Notes under the pieces: generated by a model
What the model was told of the DNA's origin: nothing
Database searches by the model: none
The model's input: the letters and a program-made list of their open reading frames with translations, nothing else
Translations under genes and position numbers: made by a program
Assembly: GCF_034350045.1 (NCBI RefSeq)
Contig: NZ_CP133781.1
Span: forward strand, 3,768,501-3,832,500
Origin: Pseudomonas sp. CCI4.2
GTDB taxonomy: Bacteria > Pseudomonadota > Gammaproteobacteria > Pseudomonadales > Pseudomonadaceae
DNA: 64,000 nt
Direction: 5' to 3'
Part shown: one piece after another, positions 26,674 to 36,044 of the stretch
Layout of the letters: the number at the start of each line of letters is the position of its first letter
Position numbering within the stretch: the first letter of the stretch is position 1

Positions 26674-27058
26674 GGGAATTCCTGTGTAAGGGCAGTTTCA
26701 GTCACCAAGGGTCAGACCTACGGTGGGAGGGGTTGTTCAGTTTTAGGTATGGACGCAGCACCCAGCCGCCTTAAGTACGTAGATCCCTGTACCCATTATC
26801 GTTAAGCGTATTTCCGGTCATCAGATGTCCTATGACTGCTCGCAGTTACCGTTTGCATGAGCTCTAAATCATATATAGTTGATTATTAACGATTAGCCGC
26901 TCTTATTTGCCACATTGGCGAGCGATTGGAGGCAGCCATGATTCCATCCTTATGAGTGAGTCAGCAAAAAATATGGCTTGTATTAATATAGATGTACGAT
27001 AACGTACGTCGTGTCTGAGCGTGCATCACCACAACAACCATAAGAAAGTGATTTTAAA
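26674..27058. other. Intergenic control region of the sugar-acid cluster
   Basis: The 385-bp gap has an AT-rich right half and no open frame of interest. Its only clear signal is the 20-bp palindrome listed separately. Promoter hexamers could not be fixed with confidence. Confidence 0.4.
26991..27010. promoter_or_regulatory. Operator-like palindrome upstream of kdgD
   Basis: GATGTACG-ATAA-CGTACGTC forms two 8-bp arms with one mismatch and a 4-base spacer, 48 bp before the kdgD start. GTACG arms of this kind are typical of FadR-type GntR regulators of sugar-acid pathways. The regulator gene is not in the window. Confidence 0.5.
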
Positions 27059-27965
27059 ATGACCCCACAAGAACTCAAAGCTACAGTTTCGTCCGGTCTG
27101 CTCTCATTTCCTGTTACCGATTTCAACGCTCAGGGCGACTTCCACAAGGCCGGCTACATCAAGCGCCTTGAATGGCTCGCCCCGTACGGCGCTACCGCAT
27201 TGTTCGCTGCCGGCGGCACCGGTGAGTTTTTCTCCCTCGCCGCCAGCGAATATTCCGAAGTCATCAAGACTGCGGTCGATACCTGCGCTAATAGCGTGCC
27301 GATTCTGGCCGGTGTCGGTGGCTCGACCCGCCAAGCCATCGAATACGCACAAGAAGCCGAGCGCCTGGGCGCCAAAGGCATCTTGCTGTTGCCGCACTAC
27401 TTGACCGAAGCCAGCCAGGACGGCGTTGCCGCCCACGTTGAAGCCGTGTGCAAGTCGGTCAAGATCGGCGTGATCGTTTACAACCGTAACGTCTGCCGCC
27501 TGACCGCTCCGCTGCTGGAACGTCTGGCCGAACCTGATCGGCTACAAAGACGGCCTGGGCGACATCGAACTGATGGTCTCCATTCGTCATCGCCTTGGCG
27601 ATCGCTTCAGCTACCTGGGCGGCCTGCCGACTGCCGAAGTCTACGCCGCTGCTTATAAAGCGCTGGGCGTTCCGGTGTATTCGTCGGCGGTGTTCAACTT
27701 CCTGCCAAAAATGGCCATGGACTTCTACCACGCCATTGCCCGTGACGATCACGCCACTGTTGGCAAGCTGATCGACGACTTCTTCCTGCCGTACCTGGAC
27801 ATCCGTAACCGCAAATCGGGTTACGCGGTCAGCATCGTTAAAGCCGGCGCAAAAATCGCTGGTTACGACGCAGGCCCAGTCCGCACGCCACTGACTGACC
27901 TCACCGCAGAAGAGTTTGAAATGCTCGCTGCGTTGATGGACAAGCAGGGTCCGCAGTCGCTTTAA
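27059..27965 (+). pseudogene. kdgD: 5-dehydro-4-deoxyglucarate dehydratase, frameshifted
   Basis: Two frames, 27059-27658 and 27573-27965, join into one DapA-family dehydratase that turns 5-keto-4-deoxyglucarate into 2-oxoglutarate semialdehyde, water and CO2 in glucarate/galactarate breakdown. [21 protein letters not shown] and later [13 protein letters not shown] and [17 protein letters not shown] are KdgD signatures. The shift lies at 27528-27533. In relatives, as recalled, the stretch reads [14 protein letters not shown], so an 11-bp loss between two CCGAAC copies would explain it exactly and would restore 305 codons. The Schiff-base lysine of YKDG lies past the break, so the upstream product cannot be active. 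Confidence 0.82.
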
Positions 27966-28044
27966 CCGTTGTTGCTCGACTCAGTTGGATCGCAAAAGCA
28001 GTCGCTGTTCCTGTTTGGTTTATAAAAATAATGAGGGCCTCTCG

Positions 28045-29364
28045 ATGACTACTAACGCTGCGCAAGCCATACCTGCCGAGGTGGCCACCCGGTTACCGAC
28101 ACGGCGTCGCTACTTCATGCTTTTCTTGTTGTTGATCGCGACGATTATCAACTATGCGGACCGGGTCAACATCTCCATCGCCGCACCGTTCATGGCCAAA
28201 GACCTTGGGCTGGACAAGTTTGAGATGGGATTGATCTTCTCGGCGTTCGCTTGGACTTATGCGTTTGCGTTAGTACCGGCAGGTTTCATTTCAGACCGCT
28301 TCGGCTCACGGCTGACCTATGGTATTTCACTGATCACCTGGTCAATCGCTACCGTGGCACAGGGTGCCGCAGGTGGTTTCGCCTCATTGTTCGGGCTTCG
28401 GTTGGGCGTGGGTGCATTAGAAGCCCCGGCGTTCCCAGCAAACACTCGGGCAGTAGCCATTTGGTTCCCCATTCGTGAGCGCGGTTTGGCCAGCAGCATC
28501 TATGTCAGCGGACAGTACTTGGGCACAGCGTTGTTTACCGGCGGCCTGTTGTGGCTGGCGACGACCTACAGCTGGCGCTACATCTTCTTCACTACCGGCA
28601 TTGTGGGTGTGATTTTCGGTATCGCTTGGATGTACCTGTACCGCGATCCTTTGACCTGCAAGAAAGTCAGCAAGGAAGAATTGCAGTACATCGAAGACGG
28701 TGGTGGTCTGGTCAAAAGTAGCCAGGAGCGCACTAAGTTCAACTGGCGCCAAGTGGCCGAATTGTTCCGCTATCGGCAGATCTGGGCGATTTGCATCGGC
28801 AAGTTTGCCAGCACGTCGGCCTTGTACTTCTTTTTGACGTGGTTCCCTACCTATCTGATTGAAGAGCGTCACCTGACCATGATCAAAGTCGGCATCTTCG
28901 CCGTGCTGCCGTTCATTGGCGCAACCGTCGGTGTGTTGTTGGCAGGGCTGGTGTCAGACGTCTTGATCCGTCGCGGCCACACCATGTCGTTTGCTCGCAA
29001 GTTACCGTTGGTAGTGGGGTCGATGCTTGGGATGTCCATCGTGTTGGTTAACTTCACTGACTCCAACGTGCTGTGTATCGCGATCTTGACCATCGCTTTC
29101 TTCGCTCAAGGTATTGCTTCCGCTTCATGGGCAGCAGTCGCGGAAATCGCACCGAAGGAATTGATCGGCTTGACCGGCGGTGTCACCAGCCTTGCGGCAA
29201 ACATTGGCGGCATCATCACCCCTATCGTGATTGGCGCGATCTTGAACGTCACTCACTCCTTTACATTGGCCTTCTATTTCATTGGTGCGGTGGCCTTGAT
29301 GGGCGCGTTGTCCTACTCACTGTTGCTGGGCAAGTTGCACCGCATCGTTCTGGTTGCGCGTTAA
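28045..29364 (+). CDS. MFS transporter, glucarate/galactarate type
   Basis: The 439-residue protein has twelve membrane segments and belongs to the anion:cation symporter branch of the MFS (GudP, GarP, ExuT, phthalate carriers). The signatures are NYADRVNISIAAPFMAKDLGLDKFEMG and GFISDRFGSRLTYG. It would bring in an aldarate or related sugar acid with protons. The ATG at 28045, with GAGGG upstream, is preferred over an open frame from 27985. It follows kdgD by 79 bp and is probably in the same transcript, which supports glucarate or galactarate as substrate; other hexonates remain possible. Confidence 0.88.
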   Translation: MTTNAAQAIPAEVATRLPTRRRYFMLFLLLIATIINYADRVNISIAAPFMAKDLGLDKFEMGLIFSAFAWTYAFALVPAGFISDRFGSRLTYGISLITWSIATVAQGAAGGFASLFGLRLGVGALEAPAFPANTRAVAIWFPIRERGLASSIYVSGQYLGTALFTGGLLWLATTYSWRYIFFTTGIVGVIFGIAWMYLYRDPLTCKKVSKEELQYIEDGGGLVKSSQERTKFNWRQVAELFRYRQIWAICIGKFASTSALYFFLTWFPTYLIEERHLTMIKVGIFAVLPFIGATVGVLLAGLVSDVLIRRGHTMSFARKLPLVVGSMLGMSIVLVNFTDSNVLCIAILTIAFFAQGIASASWAAVAEIAPKELIGLTGGVTSLAANIGGIITPIVIGAILNVTHSFTLAFYFIGAVALMGALSYSLLLGKLHRIVLVAR

Positions 29365-29400
29365 TACACACCCGCAGGTTGTGTGTTTTGTCCAAATAAT

Positions 29401-29437
29401 GCGCAGTTTCGTCCTGATTGAACAGGACGACGCTGCG
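29401..29437 (+). other. Hairpin between transporter and FAH gene
   Basis: CGTCCTG-ATTGAA-CAGGACG (29410-29429) with outer GCGCAG/CTGCG pairing forms a stable hairpin 36 bp past the transporter stop. No T-run follows, so it may shape mRNA stability within an operon rather than terminate. Confidence 0.35.
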
Positions 29438-29484
29438 TACACTGGTTGCCGGGTAAGTCGTCAAGTCGTTGAGCAAGGATCTGT

Positions 29485-30177
29485 ATGAGCCACTATGTTT
29501 TCCCCCCGTCGTCCCAGCCAAGTTTGCCCGTAGTCGGTGACACCAAACGCTTTGCGGTGGCCAGGGTCTTTTGTCTCGGCCGTAACTACTGGTGGCCTGA
29601 TGCATCGACTGAAACAGCACCAGAGCGTGAACTGCCGTTTTTCTTCATGAAGCCGTCTCAGGCTGTTATCGATGCACAAGGTGAGCTGGATTATCCGTCG
29701 TTGACCGGGGAGTTTTGCCCTGAGATCGAGCTGGTAATCGCTATCGGCAAGTCGGGTAAAGATATCGCTATCGCCGATGCCCTCGACCATGTGTGGGGTT
29801 ACGGCGCCGGGTTGGATTTGACGCGGCGTGACTTACAAATGGTCGCGAAACAGCAGGGCAGGCCGTGGGAAGGTTCCAAGGCGTTCGACGGCTCCGCGCC
29901 GATAAGCGCTATTGTGCCGGTGAGCACCATCGGCCACCCGAGCCAAGGCGCGGTATGGCTGAAGGTCAATGATGTTGACCGCCAACGGTCAGACCTGGCG
30001 AATCAGATATGGTCGGTGGCCGAGGTGATCAGTCACATCTCTCGCTCCGTCCAGCTCAACCCCGGCGACTTGATCATGACCGGCACTCCACCTGGCGTGG
30101 AAGGCATCCAGCGCGGTGACACCGTGACCGCAGGCATTGACGGTATCGGCCATCTGTCGGTATCGATCAAACACTAA
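29485..30177 (+). CDS. Fumarylacetoacetate hydrolase family protein
   Basis: The 230-residue protein has the FAH-family catalytic fold. [11 protein letters not shown], the metal-binding [15 protein letters not shown] (two acidic ligands), [14 protein letters not shown] and [24 protein letters not shown] are typical. Members hydrolyse or decarboxylate C-C bonds in beta-diketo acids, such as acylpyruvates or 2-oxo-3-deoxy acids. Beside a sugar-acid transporter and two dehydrogenases it probably acts late in a sugar-acid pathway. It starts 20 bp before the next gene, so the SDR is co-transcribed. The exact reaction is unknown. Confidence 0.88.
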   Translation: MSHYVFPPSSQPSLPVVGDTKRFAVARVFCLGRNYWWPDASTETAPERELPFFFMKPSQAVIDAQGELDYPSLTGEFCPEIELVIAIGKSGKDIAIADALDHVWGYGAGLDLTRRDLQMVAKQQGRPWEGSKAFDGSAPISAIVPVSTIGHPSQGAVWLKVNDVDRQRSDLANQIWSVAEVISHISRSVQLNPGDLIMTGTPPGVEGIQRGDTVTAGIDGIGHLSVSIKH

Positions 30178-30196
30178 TTTGAAGAAGGAAATAACA

Positions 30197-30961
30197 ATGT
30201 CCAACACGTCCACTTTGAAAGTTGCACTGGTAACGGGCGCAGGCAGCGGCATCGGTCGCGCTGTTGCTCAAGCACTGTTGGCTGATGGTTTCAGTGTGGT
30301 CCTGGCGGGTCGTCGCCAAGAACCGCTGGACGAATTGGTCGAGATTGCCAAAGCCGCGGGCCAAAGCGCCATTGGGGTCTCTACCGACGTTCGTGACCCT
30401 GCCAGCGTTGACGCGCTGTTTGCAAAAATCGAAGCGGTTTACGGTCGCCTGGACGTTGCCTTCAACAACGCCGGCATTAACGCGCCGGCTATTCCAGTGG
30501 ACGAGCTTGACGTCGACCTGTGGCTGAACGTGATCAACACCAACGTCACCGGCGTGTTCCTTTGCGCTCGCGGCGCGTTCGGTTTGATGAGAAAGCAAAG
30601 CCCACAGGGCGGTCGCATCATTAACAACGGCTCTATTTCTGCCCATACGCCGCGTCCTTTCACCGGGCCTTACACCGCCAGCAAGCACGCGGTGCTGGGT
30701 TTGACCAAAGCTTTGGCGCTGGATGGCCGCGAATACAACATCGCGTGCAGCCAGATCGACATCGGTAACGCGTTGACCGACCTGTCGGTGCGCATGACCA
30801 AAGGTGTTCGTCAGGCTAACGGGCAAACAGCAATCGAACCGATGGTTGATGTCAAACACATCGCTGACGCCGTGCGTTACATTGCGGCTTTGCCGCTGTC
30901 AGCCAACGTGCTGAACATGACTGTGATGGCAACCAACATGCCGTTCGTTGGCCGGGGCTAA
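30197..30961 (+). CDS. Short-chain dehydrogenase/reductase
   Basis: The 254-residue SDR has [15 protein letters not shown] (cofactor loop), NNAGIN, the catalytic serine in [26 protein letters not shown], and the Tyr-x-x-x-Lys in the same stretch. The frame is open from 30137, but the ATG at 30197 has AAGGA at ideal distance and is chosen. It would oxidise or reduce a hydroxyl of a sugar acid or derived intermediate. Tight spacing to the FAH gene (19 bp) places it in the same operon. Confidence 0.9.
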   Translation: MSNTSTLKVALVTGAGSGIGRAVAQALLADGFSVVLAGRRQEPLDELVEIAKAAGQSAIGVSTDVRDPASVDALFAKIEAVYGRLDVAFNNAGINAPAIPVDELDVDLWLNVINTNVTGVFLCARGAFGLMRKQSPQGGRIINNGSISAHTPRPFTGPYTASKHAVLGLTKALALDGREYNIACSQIDIGNALTDLSVRMTKGVRQANGQTAIEPMVDVKHIADAVRYIAALPLSANVLNMTVMATNMPFVGRG

Positions 30962-31047
30962 TAGTCTTGCGTATTCCCTCGGGTTGATGGCGGTTTCGAT
31001 AACCGTTGTCGGCCCGGCGACCCTTTTAACGCCATGAGTCGAATCCC

Positions 31048-32010
31048 ATGAAACCCGAAATTTTGCAGTTGAGTCCTGTGTTGATCCCGTCGATCAACGA
31101 AAAGTTGAATGAGCTGTTTACGATTCGTCCGTACTTTCAGCAGGCTCAGGCCGATAAAGAAGCCTTTTTGCAAGAACACGCGGCCAATATTCGCGGCGTT
31201 ATTTCCGGTGGTCATACCGGGATTACCCGGGCAATGATGGAGCGTTTGCCAGCGCTGGAAGTGGTGGCGGTCAATGGCGTCGGCACTGATGCCGTGGACA
31301 TGGCCTACGCCCGGGAACGGGGTATTCACGTCACTGCAACCATCGGCGCATTGACCGATGACGTGGCTGACTTGGCGATTGGCCTGCTGATCGCGGTCTG
31401 TCGTGGGATCAACACCGGCGACCGTTATGTACGTGACGGCAAGTGGGGCAAGAGCGCCACGCCGTTGGTGCCATTGCCTTTGGCTCGCCAATTCAGCGGC
31501 ATGCACGTCGGCATCGTCGGTATGGGCCGGGTAGGGCGTGCAGTCGCAGCCCGTGCCGCAGCGTTCAACTGCAATATCAGCTACACCGATCTCCAGACCA
31601 TCAGCGACGTGCCTTATGATTTTGTCGACAACCTCGCCGAATTGGCCAAGCAGTGCGATGCGCTGATCGTTGCGGCAGCTGCGGATAAAGTAGAAGGCAT
31701 CATTAACGCTGAAGTGCTCAACGCACTGGGCAAAGACGGCTACCTGATCAACGTCGCCCGTGGCAAATTGGTCAACGAAACCGACCTGGTTGCTGCGCTG
31801 ACCGAAGGCCGTATCGCCGGTGCCGGTCTGGATGTGTTCGTCGACGAGCCGCATGTGCCTGAAGCGCTGTGGAGCATGGAAAACGTCGTGCTGCAGCCGC
31901 ACCGTGCCAGCGCAACGGTTGAGACACGCACCCGCATGGGCGAAATCGTCGTGGTCAGTCTGGAGCAGAACTTCCGTGGCGAACGACCGGCTTATAGCTT
32001 GACGACTTGA
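31048..32010 (+). CDS. D-2-hydroxyacid dehydrogenase
   Basis: The 320-residue protein belongs to the D-isomer-specific 2-hydroxyacid dehydrogenases. GIVGMGRVGRAVAARAAAF is the NAD(P)-binding loop. The catalytic triad sits in NVARGKLVNE (Arg), LDVFVDEPHVP (Glu) and LQPHRASAT (His). It most resembles glyoxylate/hydroxypyruvate-reductase-type enzymes, although 2-ketogluconate-type substrates are also possible. It closes the sugar-acid group, 86 bp after the SDR, and is followed by a repeat region rather than a clear terminator. Confidence 0.9.
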   Translation: MKPEILQLSPVLIPSINEKLNELFTIRPYFQQAQADKEAFLQEHAANIRGVISGGHTGITRAMMERLPALEVVAVNGVGTDAVDMAYARERGIHVTATIGALTDDVADLAIGLLIAVCRGINTGDRYVRDGKWGKSATPLVPLPLARQFSGMHVGIVGMGRVGRAVAARAAAFNCNISYTDLQTISDVPYDFVDNLAELAKQCDALIVAAAADKVEGIINAEVLNALGKDGYLINVARGKLVNETDLVAALTEGRIAGAGLDVFVDEPHVPEALWSMENVVLQPHRASATVETRTRMGEIVVVSLEQNFRGERPAYSLTT

Positions 32011-32073
32011 GGGTGATGTAAGCGACGGCGCCTCGCCAACAAGTGGGCGAAGGTGCTCCGGACTGTTCGCAGG

Positions 32074-32316
32074 GACCGAATTTATTCATGCCCTGGTCCG
32101 TCAACGCGTTGCCGCAGCAAACACCGGACTATTGTAGGAGCCGTAGATACTGTGGGAGCAGGCTTGCCTGCGAAGAGGCCGGTAGTCGCGCCGCTGATGT
32201 TGACCTGAAACATAGAATCTCCCACAGAGACGGACACGGAATAGTAGGCACTGAAAATCTGTTCACAGCCTTTGCAGCGCCGAGATCTGTGGGACCGAAT
32301 TTATTCGGGAAGGCTT
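32074..32316. repeat. Composite REP-type element (three modules)
   Basis: Three modules follow one another: GGGACCGAATTTATTCATGC through GCCGCAGCAAAC (about 32078-32123), a shortened copy of the 157-bp unit starting TGTGGGAGCAGGCTTGC (32151-32231), and GTGGGACCGAATTTATTCGG (32289-32308). The same three modules occur in the same order at 51629-51977. The element occupies most of the 367-bp gap between the dehydrogenase and the GNAT gene; no gene is seen in it. Confidence 0.75.
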
Positions 32317-32377
32317 CAGTCCTGACGCGCTGCTACCCCAACCCACACAGCGTGCCACCCGGTTTGCTGCCTTTCGC

Positions 32378-32968
32378 TTAACGACGCATCTTCGCTTCCA
32401 GCAACGCTTTCACGTTCGGCCATTCCGAATCGATGATGCTGAAGCGCACGGAGTTGCGTTTGCGGCCGTCGGGCATGATTCGTTCATGACGGACAATCCC
32501 TTCCTGCGTCGCGCCAATCCGCAAGATGGCTGCGCGGGATTTTTCATTCAGTTCGTCGGTGGTAAATTGCACCCGCACGCAGTGCATGACCTCGAAGGCG
32601 TACATCAGCAGCAGGTGCTTCACTTCGGTATTGATCCCCGAGCGCTGCACTGACTCGCTCAACCAAGTGTGACCAATTTCCAGCTTTCGATTCTTGCGGT
32701 CAATCTTCCAAAAACGTGTACTTCCCACCAGCTTGCCGGTTTCGCGCTGAATGATCGCGAACGGCATCACTGTGCCTGCCTGTCTTCCCTCCAGCGCCGT
32801 CGAAACATACTGCTCGACCGTGTCCGGCCCCGGCACCACGGTGAGTGTCATGCTCCATAATTGCCCGTCAGCGGCGGCGTCCAGCAGTTGTGGGGTATGC
32901 CTCAGTTGCAGCGGTTGAAGTTCGACGGTCAACCCGGTCAGGTGGATTTCAAGGGGCAGGGCGTTCAT
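32378..32968 (-). CDS. GNAT-family N-acetyltransferase (RimJ/RimL type)
   Basis: The protein has the GNAT fold in the RimJ/RimL style: LVGSTRFWKIDRKNRKLEIGHTWL leads to the acetyl-CoA region SVQRSGINTEVKHLLLMYAFE, then VQFTTDELNEKSRAAILRIGATQEGIVRHERIMPDGR. It would acetylate a small amine or protein N-terminus; the target is unknown. The frame is open back to 33049, with ATGs at 33004 and 32968. The latter gives a 196-residue protein that begins at the natural domain edge, but no start has a clear Shine-Dalgarno site. Confidence 0.85.
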   Translation of the reverse strand: MNALPLEIHLTGLTVELQPLQLRHTPQLLDAAADGQLWSMTLTVVPGPDTVEQYVSTALEGRQAGTVMPFAIIQRETGKLVGSTRFWKIDRKNRKLEIGHTWLSESVQRSGINTEVKHLLLMYAFEVMHCVRVQFTTDELNEKSRAAILRIGATQEGIVRHERIMPDGRKRNSVRFSIIDSEWPNVKALLEAKMRR

Positions 32969-33153
32969 GGTGGGTAGCGGGGCCTCAGGATTAAAGTTAC
33001 GCATCGGTGGGTAAGCTGCGGGACGTGTTTGGCTGCAAGGGTTCGCCAAGGCACCACAGTAAACAAAACCCGGTCAGAACCGTAACGAATCTTTATAGTG
33101 TGGCCGTTAATGACGCTAACGGCTCAAGCGCATGAGAAACGTCGCGGATTCAA

Positions 33154-35535
33154 GTGATCGAGGTTGCAACGGTGGATTTACAGCAGGGTTTTGTCCTGAC
33201 CCGACATTGGCGCGACAGCGCCTTGGGTACCGAAGTCGAGTTTTGGCTGGCCACCGATAACGGCCCTCGGCACATTCGGCTGCCGCACCAACCCTCAGTG
33301 GCGTTTATCCCGGTCGAGCAGCAGGAGCGAGCCAAGTCATTACTGCGCAGCGAACGTAACGTCGAACTTCGGCCGTTGGACCTGTGCGATTTCCGTCACC
33401 GCCCGGTGCTAGGCCTTTATTGCCAGCAGCATCGGCAACTGATGAATGTCGACAAGCAATTGCGCGCCTTTGGGGTCGATGTCTACGAGGCGGATGTTCG
33501 GCCACCGGAACGCTACATGATGGAGCGTTTTATCACCGCACCCGTGACGTTCAGTGGAAAGCCGGGCGCCAACGGCCTGCTGCTTGATGCCCAGATGAAG
33601 CCGGCGCCAGAGTACCGACCGTCATTGAAGCTGGTCTCGCTGGACATCGAAACCACGGCGCAAGGCGAGCTGTATTCCATCGCGCTGGAGGGGTGTGGCC
33701 AGCGTCAGGTTTATATGCTCGGGCCGCCGAATGGCGTGGAGGATGAGGTCGATTTTCTGTTTGAGTACTGCGACAGCCGTGCGCAGTTGCTGGAAAAACT
33801 CAACGAATGGCTGGTCCGCCACGACCCTGATGCAATCATCGGCTGGAACCTGGTGCAATTCGATCTGCGCGTGCTGCACGAACACGCGCAGCGCCTGAAC
33901 GTGCCGTTACGCCTCGGACGCGGCGGCGAGGAGATGGGTTGGCGTCAGCACAGTACGCGCAATAATCATTATTTCGCGTCGGCGGCCGGGCGTTTGATCA
34001 TTGACGGCATCGAAGCGTTGCGTTCGGCGACTTGGAGCTTTCCTTCGTTCAGCCTGGAGAACGTCGCGCAAACCTTGTTGGGTGAAGGTAAAGCGATCAA
34101 CAACGCATACCAAAAAATGGACGAAATCAACCGCATGTTTGCCGAGGACAAGCCGGCGCTGGCCCGCTACAACCTCAAAGACTGCGAGCTGGTGACGCGA
34201 ATATTTGCCAAAACCGAACTGCTGACGTTTTTGCTGGAGCGGGCCTCGGTGACGGGGTTGCCTGCTGACAGCAGCGGTGGATCAGTCGCCGCCTTCAGTA
34301 ATCTGTACATGCCGCTGATGCACCGCCAAGGCTTTGTGGCGCCAAACCTCGGCGAGCGCCCGCCCGAGGCCAGCCCTGGTGGTTTTGTCATGGACTCGAA
34401 ACCGGGTTTGTATGAGTCGGTATTGGTGCTGGATTACAAGAGCCTGTACCCGTCGATTATCCGCACTTTCCTGATTGACCCGGTGGGACTGGTCGAAGGC
34501 ATACGCCAGCCCGGCGATGCAGAGTCGGTGCCGGGTTTTCGTGGCGCACGATTCTCCCGCACCCGGCATTGTTTGCCTGCGATCATTTCTCGTGTGTCCG
34601 AAGGCCGCGAAGTGGCGAAACGTGAACGTAACGCGCCGTTGTCTCAGGCTCTGAAAATCATCATGAATGCGTTTTATGGCGTGTTGGGGTCCAGCGGCTG
34701 CCGCTTCTTCGATCCGCGTCTGGCGTCGTCCATCACCTTGCGCGGTCACGAGATCATGCGCAAAACCCGCGAACTGATCGAGGCTGAAGGTCACGCGGTG
34801 ATCTACGGCGATACCGACTCCACCTTTGTCTGGCTCCGTCGCACGCATACCGAGGAAGACGCCGCGCGTATCGGGCGCGCGTTGGTGTTGCACGTCAACC
34901 AATGGTGGCGTGGGTATCTGCAACAGACGTTTGGACTGGACAGCGTGCTTGAACTGCAATTGGAGACGCACTTCCGGCGTTTTTTGATGCCGACCCTGCG
35001 GGGTGCCGAGGAGGGCAGCAAGAAACGTTACGCCGGCCTCGTCACCCGGGCGGACGGTCGCGACGAGATGGTCTACAAAGGGCTGGAGACCGTGCGCACC
35101 GATTGGTCACCGTTGGCGCAACAGTTTCAGCAGGAACTGTATGAACGAATCTTCAACCGGCAACCGTACCAAGACTACGTACGCGATTACGTTCGCAAGA
35201 CCTTGAAAGGCGAGCTTGATGATCTGTTGATTTACCGCAAGCGGCTGCGGCGCAAACTGGACGATTACCAACGCAACGTGCCACCCCACGTCCGCGCGGC
35301 GCGAATGGCTGATGAGTACAACGACCAGCAGGGTCGGCCACGGCAATACCAGAGCGGCGGTTGGATCAGTTACTTGATGACCACCGCCGGGCCTGAGCCG
35401 CTGGAGACCCAAACGGCGCCCATCGACTACGACCACTACGTCACCCGCCAACTGCAACCCGTGGCAGACGCGATTCTGCCGTTTGTGAATGACGACTTCA
35501 GCACATTGGTTGGCGGGCAAATGGGTTTGTTTTGA
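33154..35535 (+). CDS. polB: DNA polymerase II (family B)
   Basis: The 793-residue enzyme has family-B exonuclease motifs ([23 protein letters not shown] and the Exo III-like [12 protein letters not shown]) followed by polymerase motifs [15 protein letters not shown] (A), [18 protein letters not shown] (B) and [13 protein letters not shown] (C). The extreme C-terminus QMGLF is a beta-clamp-binding peptide, matching QLGLF in E. coli Pol II. It carries out repair and translesion synthesis, normally under SOS control. The start is GTG at 33154. No LexA box was found by eye upstream. Confidence 0.97.
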   Translation: MIEVATVDLQQGFVLTRHWRDSALGTEVEFWLATDNGPRHIRLPHQPSVAFIPVEQQERAKSLLRSERNVELRPLDLCDFRHRPVLGLYCQQHRQLMNVDKQLRAFGVDVYEADVRPPERYMMERFITAPVTFSGKPGANGLLLDAQMKPAPEYRPSLKLVSLDIETTAQGELYSIALEGCGQRQVYMLGPPNGVEDEVDFLFEYCDSRAQLLEKLNEWLVRHDPDAIIGWNLVQFDLRVLHEHAQRLNVPLRLGRGGEEMGWRQHSTRNNHYFASAAGRLIIDGIEALRSATWSFPSFSLENVAQTLLGEGKAINNAYQKMDEINRMFAEDKPALARYNLKDCELVTRIFAKTELLTFLLERASVTGLPADSSGGSVAAFSNLYMPLMHRQGFVAPNLGERPPEASPGGFVMDSKPGLYESVLVLDYKSLYPSIIRTFLIDPVGLVEGIRQPGDAESVPGFRGARFSRTRHCLPAIISRVSEGREVAKRERNAPLSQALKIIMNAFYGVLGSSGCRFFDPRLASSITLRGHEIMRKTRELIEAEGHAVIYGDTDSTFVWLRRTHTEEDAARIGRALVLHVNQWWRGYLQQTFGLDSVLELQLETHFRRFLMPTLRGAEEGSKKRYAGLVTRADGRDEMVYKGLETVRTDWSPLAQQFQQELYERIFNRQPYQDYVRDYVRKTLKGELDDLLIYRKRLRRKLDDYQRNVPPHVRAARMADEYNDQQGRPRQYQSGGWISYLMTTAGPEPLETQTAPIDYDHYVTRQLQPVADAILPFVNDDFSTLVGGQMGLF

Positions 35536-35719
35536 AGGGTGCTGATTTCTGATGTAGACGCCGCGCCAACACGTCGGCGCTTACCGACTTTAGTATCAGA
35601 TCACCGCTGTCGATAGTGGGTATCTATGCTCGTGGTTTTTCATTGGCGGGGGCAGGGGGTAACTTAGCGCCACTTACTCGAAACCCACCTTCCTTTGAAC
35701 TACCTATTGGAGCTTAACC

Positions 35720-35953
35720 ATGAAACGTACCCTTGCTTTCGGCTTCGCCCTTTCGGTTCTGGCCGCAACCTCAGCTTTCGCCAGCCCTCAGACCACCACT
35801 TCGGTTGCCAAGCCAGTAGTCGCTGAAGCGACTCACGTTCGCGTCGCGGACAACTCGGCCAAGACCTTTGATCGTCTGAGCAGCGACCTGCACGGCAACG
35901 TCATCGTTGCTGAAAACCGCAAAGAATTCGGTTCGCAGTATCAGCGCTATTGA
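35720..35953 (+). CDS. Small exported protein of unknown function
   Basis: The 77-residue protein has a clear Sec signal (MKRTLAFGFALSVLAATSAFA, cleavage after AFA) and a short hydrophilic mature part of about 56 residues ending KEFGSQYQRY, without cysteines or known motifs. GGAGCTTAACC precedes the ATG, and a strong terminator follows the stop. The free gene with its own signals suggests a real, probably well expressed periplasmic protein. I do not recognise a family. Confidence 0.8.
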   Translation: MKRTLAFGFALSVLAATSAFASPQTTTSVAKPVVAEATHVRVADNSAKTFDRLSSDLHGNVIVAENRKEFGSQYQRY

Positions 35954-35968
35954 TCGACTAAACGCTTA

Positions 35969-35994
35969 AAAAAGCCCGGTTATCCGGGCTTTTT
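35969..35994 (+). terminator. Intrinsic terminator
   Basis: A perfect 11-bp stem AAAAAGCCCGG / CCGGGCTTTTT with a TTAT loop and T-run lies 15 bp past the small exported protein gene. The A-run on its left also allows termination of minus-strand transcripts. Confidence 0.95.
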
Positions 35995-36002
35995 GCTGCG
36001 CC

Positions 36003-36035
36003 CTGTAGAGCCAACTGGTTGGCGAGGCGGCGGCA
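36003..36035. repeat. Single REP half-site
   Basis: CTGTAGAGCCAACTGGTTGG and the following GCGAGGCGG match one arm of the Pseudomonas REP consensus. It sits between the terminator and the end of the DUF1501 gene, with no inverted partner. Confidence 0.5.
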
Positions 36036-36044
36036 TATGTACCG

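Noticed and set aside
30958..31902. 314-codon minus-strand frame opposite the 2-hydroxyacid dehydrogenase
   Set aside because: The plus-strand frame has all catalytic motifs of its family; the antisense frame is Gln/His-rich composition noise with no signals.
33050..33153. LexA box upstream of polB
   Set aside because: Expected from E. coli, but no CTGT-N8-ACAG sequence was found by eye in the gap.
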